DNA from: Oribacterium sp. WCC10
Lineage (GTDB): Bacteria > Bacillota > Clostridia > Lachnospirales > Lachnospiraceae
Length of the DNA stretch: 64,000 nt
Direction: 5' to 3'
Assembly: GCF_900113415.1 (NCBI RefSeq)
Contig: NZ_FOPH01000003.1
Span: 186,001-250,000 of the forward strand
Shown: in pieces, positions 26,145 through 34,507 of the stretch
Position numbering within the stretch: position 1 is the first letter of the stretch
Layout of the letters: each line of letters begins with the position of its first letter
Made by a program: the position numbers and the translations under genes
Notes under the pieces: generated by a model
Databases searched by the model: none
What the model saw: the letters and a program-made list of their open reading frames with translations, nothing else
What the model was told of the DNA's origin: nothing

Positions 26145-26963
26145 TTACATTACGATACCGGTATCACAGAAAGTATAATCACCCTTTATCGCAAAGCCAT
26201 GATCCATAGGTCCTGAGCCCTTTCCAAGATCAAGCATTGCTCCCAAAGCACCGGAGATATAGTTCTTTGCATAACGTACAGCATCCTGAAGTCCATATCC
26301 CCTGGCAAGATTCGAGGCAATGGCAGAAGATAATGTACATCCGGTACCGTGAGTATTCGGGTTGTTTATACGTTTTCCGTTGAACCAGACATAGCCTTTA
26401 TCTGAATATAAGAGATCATTTGCATCATTAAGACTATGTCCGCCTTTACATAATACCGCACATCCGAAAGTCTCAAATATCTTTTTAGAAGCATTTATCA
26501 TATCCTGAGTACTTTCAATCTTCATTCCCGACAAAACTTCTGCTTCAGGAATATTGGGAGTGATAACTGTGGCTATGGGCAGCAAATGCTCTTTCAATGT
26601 CTCGATAGCTTCTTCAGTTATAAGTCTTGAACCGCTTGTGGCCACCATTACAGGATCCACAACTATGTTTTTCGCTTTATAAAATATGAGTCTTTCGGCT
26701 ATGACCTTTATTAGTCCGGAAGATGATACCATTCCTGTTTTTACCGCATCCGGGTAAATATCAGTGAATATACAGTCCAGCTGCTCCTTTAAAAATTCAG
26801 GACTGCTTTCCATAATGTCAGAAACACCGGTAGTATTCTGGGCAGTTAATGCTGTAATTGCGCTCATGGCGTATACATGATGTGCAAGCATTGTCTTGAT
26901 ATCTGCCTGGATGCCGGCGCCTCCGCTGGAATCACTTCCTGCGATTGTTAATGCTGTCTTCAT
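26145..26963 (-). CDS. thiD: Hydroxymethylpyrimidine/phosphomethylpyrimidine kinase
   Basis: A 272-residue ribokinase-family enzyme giving HMP two phosphates. It contains TIAGSDSSGGAGIQADIKTM at the N-terminus, VVDPVMVATSG for phosphate/Mg binding, ITPNIPEAEVLSG and the anion hole NTHGTGCTLSSAIA. All are intact. A good AAGGAG site precedes the ATG. Together with ThiE and ThiM it completes salvage of thiamine from its pyrimidine and thiazole halves. Confidence 0.96.
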   Translation of the reverse strand: MKTALTIAGSDSSGGAGIQADIKTMLAHHVYAMSAITALTAQNTTGVSDIMESSPEFLKEQLDCIFTDIYPDAVKTGMVSSSGLIKVIAERLIFYKAKNIVVDPVMVATSGSRLITEEAIETLKEHLLPIATVITPNIPEAEVLSGMKIESTQDMINASKKIFETFGCAVLCKGGHSLNDANDLLYSDKGYVWFNGKRINNPNTHGTGCTLSSAIASNLARGYGLQDAVRYAKNYISGALGAMLDLGKGSGPMDHGFAIKGDYTFCDTGIVM

Positions 26964-27044
26964 ATTATCTCCTTCCTGATGCGGGGTAGACTTGATGCAA
27001 TGCCACTTGCTTCATTCCGCATCCTTCAACATTAATTTTATATA

Positions 27045-27075
27045 GCGACATGAGGTGGTGCCCCCGACATGCCGC
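27045..27075. repeat. GC-rich hairpin between thiE and thiD
   Basis: GCGACATG (27045-27052) pairs with CATGCCGC (27068-27075) with one G-T pair, with an inner GGTGG/CCCCC-rich loop, in the 139-bp thiE-thiD spacer. There is no T-run on the minus strand. It may tune relative expression within the operon. Confidence 0.4.
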
Positions 27076-27102
27076 TTTTATGTCAAGTGACAGTGGACAT
27101 GA

Positions 27103-27744
27103 TTAATCTATACCCGCTATCAACTCAGCAACCTTCCTTAGTTCCGCTGTTGCATTTTTTATATCATCGACTCCGAAAATACTGCTGACAACTGCTATTC
27201 CGGATGCTCCGGAATGTATAAGATTATGTGCATTGGAAAAGTTTATCCCGCCAATTCCAACAACAGGAACCTTAACAGATTGTGTTATGGATGAAAATGT
27301 TTCCATAGTCATATATATGGCATCTTTCTTTGTGGATGAGCCAAAAAGTGCCCCGGATCCTAGATAATCAGCTCCTTCCTTCTCTGCAAGAAGTGCCTGT
27401 TTCACTGTTTTGGCAGTGACTCCTACTATTTTTCTTTCACCGAGCATCTTTCTTGCTTCATAAGCCGGCATATCATCCTGACCAACATGCACACCGTCAG
27501 CATCGATAAGTCCGGCAAGCTCAACATCATCGTTTATGATGAAAGGAATATTGTGTTTCCTGCACACAAGTTGTATTTCCTTTGAAAGATTCAAAAGATC
27601 TTCCCCCTTAAGTTCCTTTTCTCTCAACTGAAGCATGGTGATACCACCTTCTATTGCTTCTGAAACAGCTTCCGCCAGTGTTTTTCCATTTTTTAGACAG
27701 GCTCTGTCAGTGATACCGTAAAGCAATAATTCTTCTCTTTTCAT
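27103..27744 (-). CDS. thiE: Thiamine-phosphate synthase
   Basis: A 213-residue TIM-barrel enzyme joining HMP-PP and HET-P into thiamine monophosphate. Motifs present are GITMLQLREKEL, IPFIINDDVELAG, ADGVHVGQDDMPA, YLGSGALFGSSTKKDA and VVGIGGINFSN, all typical. The ATG has TAGGAG 5 nt upstream. It is the first gene after the minus-strand TPP riboswitch and its terminator. Confidence 0.96.
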   Translation of the reverse strand: MKREELLLYGITDRACLKNGKTLAEAVSEAIEGGITMLQLREKELKGEDLLNLSKEIQLVCRKHNIPFIINDDVELAGLIDADGVHVGQDDMPAYEARKMLGERKIVGVTAKTVKQALLAEKEGADYLGSGALFGSSTKKDAIYMTMETFSSITQSVKVPVVGIGGINFSNAHNLIHSGASGIAVVSSIFGVDDIKNATAELRKVAELIAGID

Positions 27745-27864
27745 ACAGCTCCTAACATTTATTCTTTATGCATGATACACAAGCTAAAGTTATGTGGTCA
27801 TACAGGTACAGCATAAATCAGATATTAATAACAATCCTTTTTCTGATAGGTAAAGCCACGACAA

Positions 27865-27896
27865 TAAAAAAGGACTATCCTGATATGGATAGTCCT
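27865..27896 (-). terminator. TPP-riboswitch terminator ahead of thiE
   Basis: AGGACTATCC/GGATAGTCCT is a perfect 10-bp stem with a 6-nt loop, followed on the minus strand by six T. It lies about 24 nt after the aptamer, the normal place for transcriptional control by TPP. Confidence 0.95.
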
Positions 27897-27919
27897 CGGG
27901 TTAACGTATACAAAAGCTC

Positions 27920-28009
27920 TACTCCCTACGTTGGCATGATCCAAATCAGGTTTCAGGGTCCGGGAAGCACATTCCCAATCTCAGCCGGTTCTGACCGACA
28001 CCCCCGTTT
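27920..28009 (-). ncRNA. TPP (THI-box) riboswitch of the thiE-thiD-thiW-thiM operon
   Basis: Read on the minus strand the aptamer shows GGGGGTGTC, GGCTGAGATTGGG, a GC hairpin, ACCCTGAAACCTGATTTGG and GCCAACGTAGGGAG, all hallmark TPP elements. Ligand binding should favour the terminator at 27865-27896. The region between aptamer and folD contains an AT-rich promoter zone with TATAAT at 28050-28055 (complement) but no clear -35. Confidence 0.97.
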
Positions 28010-28105
28010 ACTTCTATATGTACAACTGAATGTACATAATTATTGTTAAATTATATCACGTTAGAAACATATGTGATATTGATTTTTGAATTTTAAAAAA
28101 AATAT

Positions 28106-28987
28106 TTATTCTATATATTCATCTTTGGAGTCATCAACTTCCGGAAGATTCAGCTGAAGTCTTGCCGCATCTACAAGGTGTTTTGCAAGAACGGCAGTTG
28201 TAACTGTACCAACACCACCGGGTACAGGTGTTGCTGCACCTGCTTTGAGAACGATCTGATCCCAGTCGCAGTCACCTGAGAGATTGCCCTGCTCATCTAC
28301 ATTGATTCCCACATCGATCACAGTGGCATCTTCCTTTACATAGCCTCCGCTTATCTGCTTTGCTTTGCCAATTGCAGCTACAACTATATCCGCTTCTGAT
28401 GCAACCGACTTGATATTTACGGTTTTTGAATGACATACAGTTACAGTTGCATTCTCTTTAAGAAGAAGCATCGAAAGCGGCTTTCCTACAACCATGGAAC
28501 GTCCTATGATACAGGCTCTCTTTCCGGCCATCTCAATGTTGTAACCTTTGAGTATCTCAACTACAGCCTGTGCTGTACAAGGTGCAAATGCATCCTTGTC
28601 ACCACGCATGATTCCTGCAACATTGGCATCTGTGATACCATCGAGATCCTTTAAAGGATTCATCTTCTTAAGCATGGCTTCTTCATCGATATGCTCAGGA
28701 AGCGGGCGCATAACAAGTATTCCGTGTATATCGGGATCGTTGTTGATAAAATCAAAAACCTCCTGAAATTCTTCATTGGTACAGTTTGCGGGAAGCTCAT
28801 AATCTTTTGCTTCCAGGCCAAAATCAACGAAACGTTTCTTTATATTTCTTTCGTAGGCTATATCAGCTTCTTTGTCACCTACTCTCAGTATGGCGAGTGC
28901 AGGCAGGATACCATTGTACTTTCCAACAAAATCAAGACATTCTCCCTTTATACGGTCTGCAATTAATTTACCTTTTAATTCCTGCAT
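28106..28987 (-). CDS. folD: Bifunctional methylene-THF dehydrogenase/methenyl-THF cyclohydrolase
   Basis: A 293-residue FolD. It interconverts methylene-, methenyl- and formyl-tetrahydrofolate. Catalytic region YERNIKKRFVDFGL (YxxxK present), the HGILVMRPLPEHID substrate loop, Rossmann ACIIGRSMVVGKPLSMLLL and the end AATPVPGGVGTVTTAVL are all conserved. Start with CTTTTCTCC complement (AGGAGAA) just upstream. It lies next to a cyclodeaminase-like gene, 71 nt apart, and the two form a one-carbon unit. Confidence 0.96.
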   Translation of the reverse strand: MQELKGKLIADRIKGECLDFVGKYNGILPALAILRVGDKEADIAYERNIKKRFVDFGLEAKDYELPANCTNEEFQEVFDFINNDPDIHGILVMRPLPEHIDEEAMLKKMNPLKDLDGITDANVAGIMRGDKDAFAPCTAQAVVEILKGYNIEMAGKRACIIGRSMVVGKPLSMLLLKENATVTVCHSKTVNIKSVASEADIVVAAIGKAKQISGGYVKEDATVIDVGINVDEQGNLSGDCDWDQIVLKAGAATPVPGGVGTVTTAVLAKHLVDAARLQLNLPEVDDSKDEYIE

Positions 28988-29058
28988 AAGTTCTCCTTTT
29001 CTATAAATAATATGATGTAAGGGGCAAATATACTTTTGACACTCACGTCATAATATAA

Positions 29059-29742
29059 TCACTCGAAGTCAACTTTATTTCTTTTTATTCTGTCTTTTTC
29101 AGCGTCATAGTCAGGTCTTATTGTATCTTCAACCTGCTCATATATAAGACGGGCTTTACTCTTTCCGTCATTAAGAAGCTTATATGCATATTCATTAAGC
29201 TCAATCATACGGTTTTTATTCTTCATCATCTTTGTATTGATGTAAACATTCATGACGGCGCCTTCAATTGCAGTATTTAAAAATGATACCCCAACGCCGA
29301 CATCACTAAGCATAAGCTTTGATCCGTTATCCGCAAGCTCCTGCATGCATATCAGTGCCTCACAGGCACATTCCATAACTTTTACAGGAGTCATGGAAGC
29401 AGCGGAAAGACAGCTTTCAAGAGTTGTTTCCTTGTAGTCCTTCTCTTCAACAGTGTTTTCCGGAAGACTATAAGCCTTGCTCAAAGGATAAAATACTTTT
29501 TCATCTTCGTCTGACAACTCCAAAAATCTGCTTCTGAGCTTTTTAAGCTTTTCCTGTATTGTCTTTAGTCTCGGCTCAAAATCCGCATACTTTTTCTTTC
29601 CGCTTGTAAAGCTGCATACCATAAGTCCAAGACTTACACCGTAAGCACCTGCTAATGCACTGGCACCGCCGCCTCCCGGTACGGATTCTTTGGCTCCGAG
29701 CTTTTCAAGATATTCTTCGATTTTCATTTCCTTAGATGTCAT
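29059..29742 (-). CDS. Cyclodeaminase/cyclohydrolase (FTCD-type) family protein
   Basis: A 227-residue all-helical protein of the formiminotransferase-cyclodeaminase domain family. The signature is SVPGGGGASALAGAYGVSLG near residue 22 and the DVGVGVSFLNTAIEGAVMNVY region near 160. Relatives are methenyl-THF cyclohydrolase (FchA) in acetogens and formimidoyl-THF cyclodeaminase in histidine breakdown. Position next to folD favours a cyclohydrolase/one-carbon role, but no hut genes or fhs are adjacent to decide. The start at the first ATG follows GGAGAA by 5 nt. Confidence 0.88.
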   Translation of the reverse strand: MTSKEMKIEEYLEKLGAKESVPGGGGASALAGAYGVSLGLMVCSFTSGKKKYADFEPRLKTIQEKLKKLRSRFLELSDEDEKVFYPLSKAYSLPENTVEEKDYKETTLESCLSAASMTPVKVMECACEALICMQELADNGSKLMLSDVGVGVSFLNTAIEGAVMNVYINTKMMKNKNRMIELNEYAYKLLNDGKSKARLIYEQVEDTIRPDYDAEKDRIKRNKVDFE

Positions 29743-29782
29743 AATATTCTCCGTTCATATCAGAAACACATTTAACACTTAA

Positions 29783-29830
29783 GAGTGCAGTTTGTCAGGA
29801 ATCCTTACGGATTCCTGACAAACTGCACTC
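29783..29830. repeat. Perfect 22-bp inverted repeat hairpin
   Basis: The arms 29783-29804 and 29809-29830 are exact complements around the loop TTAC. The arm begins GAGTGCAGTTTGTCAGG. There are no T-runs on either side. It separates the cyclodeaminase-like gene from the CDF transporter gene, both on the minus strand. Confidence 0.9.
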
Positions 29831-29899
29831 AAAGCCTGACTCTTTCAATAATAATCACAGGCTGTTGTGCTGCTGAACATGATTCATCATTTTCAGATT

Positions 29900-30772
29900 T
29901 CAGTCAAGGTATGGATTCACATGGATCATAACATGCTTTATGTCCGAAAACTCATGTTCAAGACCATGGTGAACATCCTCTGCGATGGCGTGGGCATTTA
30001 TCAGGGACATATCTCCCTTCACCGCTATCTCAAGATCTACATATACTCTATTGCTGAACTGTCTTGTCCTGAGTACATCTATACGAATCACACCTGGTTT
30101 AGAAAGAACATATTCTCTTATGCTCTGTTCAAATTCATCATCGCAGGAAGTATCAAGCATCTTGTTAAGTGAATCTTTTATTATGTCAAAAGCAACCTTT
30201 AGTATCAAAATGCAAATCAAAAGACTCGCTACAGGATCCATGAATGGAAAACCAAGTTTTGCCAGACCTATTCCTATGAAAGAACCGACAGAAGAGATCG
30301 CATCAGAGCGGTGATGCCATGCATCTGCCTTGAAGGCGTCTGAATTAAGTTTCCTGGCATAGTACATGGTATACCAGAACATCCCTTCCTTGACAATGAT
30401 GGAAACTATCGCTGCAATCAGCGGAAGAAATGTAGGTATCTTTATTTCTTCCTGATGAAAAAACAGTTCATTGATACCGGTATATCCTATTCCAAGACCT
30501 GTTCCTGCAAGAATAAGTCCAAGCATCAGTGAAGAAATACACTCAAATCTTTCATGTCCGTAGGGATGATTTTTATCTTCTGCCTTTTGAGAGATTCTCA
30601 CGCCTACAGTAGCAATAAGAGTTGCGAATACATCAGAAAGTGAATGTACTGAATCTGAAATCATAGCACCGGAGTTTCCAAGGATACCTGCAATAAGTTT
30701 GAATCCGGCCAGAACTATATTTCCGAAAATCCCTACATTCGAAAGCCTTTTTACAATACTATCATTGCTCAT
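29900..30772 (-). CDS. Cation diffusion facilitator transporter
   Basis: A 290-residue CDF metal exporter (zinc, iron or manganese type). It has six membrane helices with metal-site residues in SDSVHSLSDVFAT (helix II) and DAWHHRSDAISSVGS (helix V, HxxxD type), the HPYGHERFE signature, and a C-terminal cytoplasmic dimer domain from about residue 205 ending IMIHVNPYLD. Two ATGs are possible: the one at 30778 lies 1 nt from GGAGGA, while that at 30772 has 7-nt spacing and is preferred. No metal regulator is adjacent, so the specificity is undetermined. Confidence 0.92.
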   Translation of the reverse strand: MSNDSIVKRLSNVGIFGNIVLAGFKLIAGILGNSGAMISDSVHSLSDVFATLIATVGVRISQKAEDKNHPYGHERFECISSLMLGLILAGTGLGIGYTGINELFFHQEEIKIPTFLPLIAAIVSIIVKEGMFWYTMYYARKLNSDAFKADAWHHRSDAISSVGSFIGIGLAKLGFPFMDPVASLLICILILKVAFDIIKDSLNKMLDTSCDDEFEQSIREYVLSKPGVIRIDVLRTRQFSNRVYVDLEIAVKGDMSLINAHAIAEDVHHGLEHEFSDIKHVMIHVNPYLD

Positions 30773-30882
30773 AATCATTCCTCCATGAGAACGATAAAAT
30801 AAATTATAAACAATTTATTTTCCAAAGAAAATGCATATTGAGTTATTTTTTAAAGAACAGCATTATATTTTTACACAAAAGT

Positions 30883-30910
30883 TAAGCTTCGTGCCGAAAC
30901 ACGAAGCTTA
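30883..30910 (-). terminator. Terminator of the GGDEF-EAL-GGDEF gene
   Basis: TAAGCTTCGTG/CACGAAGCTTA is a perfect 11-bp stem with a 6-nt loop. On the minus strand it is followed by ACTTTTGTG, 64 nt after the stop codon. Confidence 0.7.
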
Positions 30911-30973
30911 CGAACTCTATAACTTAAGATTCAGAATATCCCATATAATCTGTAAAAGTCAATCCTACGCCAT

Positions 30974-33900
30974 TTAGGAGTCTGAATCCGTTTCCTCTAC
31001 ATTCATAGTAACATTAAACTTCTTCAGATTGCTTTTGTTCTTGTACATTCTCCTGTCCGCACGAGTGAAAACATCTGCCACACAAATGTCATTATCATTT
31101 TTATACTTTGACATACCGCATGCTATAACTACACCATCATTGAATAATGCATCCTCATTGTGTGCGGCAATAGTATTGATCAGACTGTCTATCTGTTCGT
31201 AGTCTGTCCCCTGAGAAACAGCAACAAACTCATCACCTCCGACTCGAAAGACCTCACTATGCTTGAATGTCCTGCAAATGATATTGCATGCTTCACAGAT
31301 GCATTCATCTCCTGCACGATGACCTTTTGTATCATTGATCTTTTTGAGATCATTCATATCAAGAATCGTGATCGCAAAACAGGGCTGACGCTTATCTGCT
31401 ATCCTGTGATTAATTATAGACTCCATTTCCTGATATGCATTCTTGTTTTTTATTCCTGTCAGAGTATCAATCTGAGCTTTATTCTGAGCCTGAGCAATGC
31501 GTTCCAGGTACTCACGTTTGATACGCATGGCATCAGTAACATCCTGACACATACCTAAAAGGCATTGTCTTCCGGTATTATCAACAAACTTCAGCTTTGT
31601 AGTCTGGAATTTTTGCGGATTTCCTGCAGCATCCGGTACATCTTCAAAGAAAATGTAGGGTTTATCCATTGATAATGCCTTTTTATCATCTTCTACAAAA
31701 TGCCTCGCTGTATTCTCATCGAAGATCTCATAATCTGTTAAACCAACAACTTCCTCCGGAGTAGGTTTATGGGCATAATCTGCAAATGCCTGATTACATG
31801 CAAGATATACTCCGGTTGTCACATCCTTTGAAAATGTCATTGCCGGCATATTTTTCAAAAGAGAATCTACTGATTCTTTCAGTTCGGAAATCTTTTTGAT
31901 TGTATTAACATCCTGCTTTACGCGTTTGTTATCCTGCTGCAGATTTGCCCGTTTACCTGATATTCTGTACATTTCTTTGTCAGAATGACCGGCAATTGTG
32001 TTAATGTCCACATCTGATGCCGAGAGTATGACTATCATAACTGCCGAAACACCATTCACAGGATTTACAGCAACTCTGCATACAAACAATTGAATCATTT
32101 TTCCGTCAATTGTTATGTCATCAACTATCACTCTTTTACCATCTCTGGCGACCTTCATAACAGCCTTCATTGAATAAGCTCCGGGCTTATCCATAAGTCT
32201 GGAAGTATCAAATCTCAATTTCCCATAAGTATCCGGAAAATTCTCTTTGAAAAACTTTTTATAAACATCATTGGCTCTTATAACTGAGGCAAATTGATCT
32301 TTACATTCCACCATAATCATAGGCCATGTATCAAAATAGTTTTTCAGCTTATCGTCATCAGAGCTGGAAAACGAAAGGTTATAGAAATTAACTTTTCCAA
32401 TCCTTGAATAGTAATCGGTTTCAAGAGGATTTTCAAATCCGATCTGAACGCCTTTTTCATATCTGTCAATGATATCCTCAAGTGAAACAGGCTTACAGAA
32501 ATAGTAGCCCTGTAGCATGGTGCATCCTATATCCTTAAGAAATTCAGCCTGTTCTGTTGTTTCAACCCCTTCTGCGACTGTATCCATGCCAAGTGACATA
32601 GCCATCCTTACTATCTCGGTCAGAATGATCTTCGCCTTATCACCATCATCAAGCTGACGGACAAACATCATATCTATCTTAATGAGATCAAACGGTATCT
32701 TATGCAGTATCAAAGGAGATGAATAACCGCTTCCGTAATCATCCATCCATACATCAAACCCAAGATCTTTAAACCGCTTTATCTCATTGAACATATAATC
32801 GATGTCATTGGCCACAATGCTTTCCGTTATCTCTATGACAAGTCTGTCACGCGCAATGCCCGATGCATCCACTCGTTTTCTGATTTCTTCAACGATATCG
32901 CAGGTATAAAAGTCCGAACGGGATAAATTGACAGATATGGGAACTACATAGAGACCTCTCTCTGCCTGCACTTTCATTTTCTTAAGAACGGTATCTACAA
33001 CATAAAGATCCAGCTTATAGATAGTATTTGACTCTTCAAGTGCCGGTATGAAGGCAGCAGGACTGAAAAATCCTTTCTTCGGATCTATCCATCTTGCAAG
33101 AGCTTCCTCATGGCAAACTCTTCCGTTAGCTGTTCTTATGATGGGCTGATAAAAGATCCTGATCCATTCATCACTTATAGCTCTGTCAATATTTTCAACC
33201 ACATACTGTCTTTCTTCAATTTCAGTCATCATCTTAGGGTTGAATGTATATATGTTGGAAATATAGTTTTTTCTGCCGGAATCACAGGCAATCTTTGCTC
33301 TGTCACATGCTCCGCTTATGCTGATGCTTTCATCTTCATAATAGTATATGCCGATTCGAAGAGTCATTCCTTTATTACTATCCATTCCGAATTTTGATTT
33401 TATCAGCTTTTCAGCAGCATTTTCAGCATTCTCATCATCAGTATATACACAGAAATGATCAGCATTAAATCTACTGCAATTCTCATGACTGAACAGCTCA
33501 ATCACTTTATCGGCAAAGGATTTTAAATATTTGTCACCTTCTTCGATACCATACTTTTGGTTATAGACTTTTAAACCGTTGAAATCCATGAAAAGAATAA
33601 CAGGAATTCTTCCGTTCTTCCGTATCTCCCTGCATCCGGCTTCAGCTAGCTCAAAGAAATATGACATGGAAGGAAGACCGGTCAGATAGTCATGACCGAT
33701 CTTTATGTTAATACTTCTTTCAGTCAGCTGATTCTTTAATGCATTCAGCAATCCGTCTTTTTCATTTTTACCGTCACCAACAAAAGCCCCCTGATCTGTA
33801 TACCAGACGAAGGCCAGTCTGACACCATTCTCCTTTTCGATATGTCTTCCGTAAGAATGAATGATCCTGTACTGACCTTCCCGTTTGCTACGGTAGATAA

Positions 33901-34168
33901 CATCATATACTCCGCCCTCAGTAGCAAAACGATAGGCGGCATCTCCTAAAGACGCAAGATCGTCAGGATGGGTATCTTTATACATGTTATTATCCATCAG
34001 TTCATATACTTCACTTTTTTTCATATCCCGGTAACCAAAAAGCTCAATGAATCCTTTGGATAATACTATGGTAACTACTCTTTTATTAATAAACTGATAA
34101 ACAGCGAACGGCACAGCGCTGCTTTCCAGAAATGCCAGCTCTTCATCACTATATCTGTATTTTTTCAA
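30974..34168 (-). CDS. Multidomain c-di-GMP protein: PAS-GGDEF(degenerate)-EAL-PAS-PAS-GGDEF
   Basis: A 1064-residue soluble signalling protein. Domains: PAS-like (1-120); GGDEF-like (155-310) whose active motif is replaced by FNADHF, so catalytically dead; EAL (330-570) with EALARW, NLSRSDF, ITES, DDYGSGYS, IKIDM and AEGVET all intact, so a probable c-di-GMP phosphodiesterase; a PAS-like region (580-720); a PAS (765-890, with LLGMCQDVTDA); and a C-terminal GGDEF (900-1050) with intact RVGGDEF, so a probable diguanylate cyclase. The start chosen is TTG at 34168, which has GGAGG 7 nt upstream; the ATG 11 codons earlier would place the ribosome site inside the frame. Both making and breaking c-di-GMP in one chain implies sensor-controlled switching. 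No membrane segment is seen. Confidence 0.9.
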   Translation of the reverse strand: MKKYRYSDEELAFLESSAVPFAVYQFINKRVVTIVLSKGFIELFGYRDMKKSEVYELMDNNMYKDTHPDDLASLGDAAYRFATEGGVYDVIYRSKREGQYRIIHSYGRHIEKENGVRLAFVWYTDQGAFVGDGKNEKDGLLNALKNQLTERSINIKIGHDYLTGLPSMSYFFELAEAGCREIRKNGRIPVILFMDFNGLKVYNQKYGIEEGDKYLKSFADKVIELFSHENCSRFNADHFCVYTDDENAENAAEKLIKSKFGMDSNKGMTLRIGIYYYEDESISISGACDRAKIACDSGRKNYISNIYTFNPKMMTEIEERQYVVENIDRAISDEWIRIFYQPIIRTANGRVCHEEALARWIDPKKGFFSPAAFIPALEESNTIYKLDLYVVDTVLKKMKVQAERGLYVVPISVNLSRSDFYTCDIVEEIRKRVDASGIARDRLVIEITESIVANDIDYMFNEIKRFKDLGFDVWMDDYGSGYSSPLILHKIPFDLIKIDMMFVRQLDDGDKAKIILTEIVRMAMSLGMDTVAEGVETTEQAEFLKDIGCTMLQGYYFCKPVSLEDIIDRYEKGVQIGFENPLETDYYSRIGKVNFYNLSFSSSDDDKLKNYFDTWPMIMVECKDQFASVIRANDVYKKFFKENFPDTYGKLRFDTSRLMDKPGAYSMKAVMKVARDGKRVIVDDITIDGKMIQLFVCRVAVNPVNGVSAVMIVILSASDVDINTIAGHSDKEMYRISGKRANLQQDNKRVKQDVNTIKKISELKESVDSLLKNMPAMTFSKDVTTGVYLACNQAFADYAHKPTPEEVVGLTDYEIFDENTARHFVEDDKKALSMDKPYIFFEDVPDAAGNPQKFQTTKLKFVDNTGRQCLLGMCQDVTDAMRIKREYLERIAQAQNKAQIDTLTGIKNKNAYQEMESIINHRIADKRQPCFAITILDMNDLKKINDTKGHRAGDECICEACNIICRTFKHSEVFRVGGDEFVAVSQGTDYEQIDSLINTIAAHNEDALFNDGVVIACGMSKYKNDNDICVADVFTRADRRMYKNKSNLKKFNVTMNVEETDSDS

Positions 34169-34270
34169 GAGAATACCTCCTGTAAGAATATATGCATGCA
34201 TATATTTCTTCGTATGTTTTTTAATAATTCATAAGACTCAGGAATCAGAAATATCAGAAAAAATATCCGA

Positions 34271-34294
34271 GGAAATGCTTTAATCAGCATTTCC
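34271..34294. repeat. Solo hairpin of the dispersed repeat family
   Basis: GGAAATGCT-TTAATC-AGCATTTCC is palindromic and nearly identical to the right end of the full repeat copy at 49988-50107 (GCTTTAATCAGCATTTCCC), with similarity continuing into the flank (TATTC..ATGAA). Confidence 0.7.
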
Positions 34295-34335
34295 CTTTGT
34301 ATTCATATGAAGGCCCAATCTTTATATTACAAAAA

Positions 34336-34363
34336 GACACACAGCATAGAAATACTGTGTGCC
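34336..34363 (-). terminator. Terminator after the 34.4-kb gene scar/nitroreductase
   Basis: GACACACAG (34336-34344) pairs with CTGTGTGCC (34355-34363), one G-T pair on the minus strand, followed there by TTTTTG. It lies downstream of the minus-strand remnant at 34393-34500. Confidence 0.7.
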
Positions 34364-34392
34364 TTTATGAAATGAATAATCTTGTTATTTAT

Positions 34393-34500
34393 TTATGCTG
34401 CCTCTTTTCCTGTCATAGGTCCGAGTTCCTTAAGACCCTGTTCTGCAAGAGGCTTAACCTCATCAAGTGTCTTAATAGACTGAAAAATTTTTGCAGGACA
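34393..34500 (-). pseudogene. C-terminal gene remnant (35 codons, unidentified)
   Basis: An open frame of 35 codons (beginning CPAKIFQSIKTLDEVKPL, ending LGPMTGKEAA) ends at TAA just before a terminator. It has no start codon: an in-frame TAG (34501-34503) precedes it directly, and the nitroreductase stop is only a few bases further. Codon use and residue composition look coding, and the CPAKIF start could be the tail of an iron-sulfur cluster motif. It appears to be the 3' end of a gene lost by deletion. I cannot name the parent family. Confidence 0.5.
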
Positions 34501-34507
34501 CTAAATA

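Noticed and set aside
24562-27075. Hairpins at 24562 and 27045 as copies of one repeat
   Set aside because: Both contain GC-rich CATGCC/GGCATG stretches, but their stems and loops do not align beyond a few bases.
29867-30172. Plus-strand ORFs over the CDF transporter gene
   Set aside because: They are antisense frames of a conserved membrane transporter; no coding evidence.
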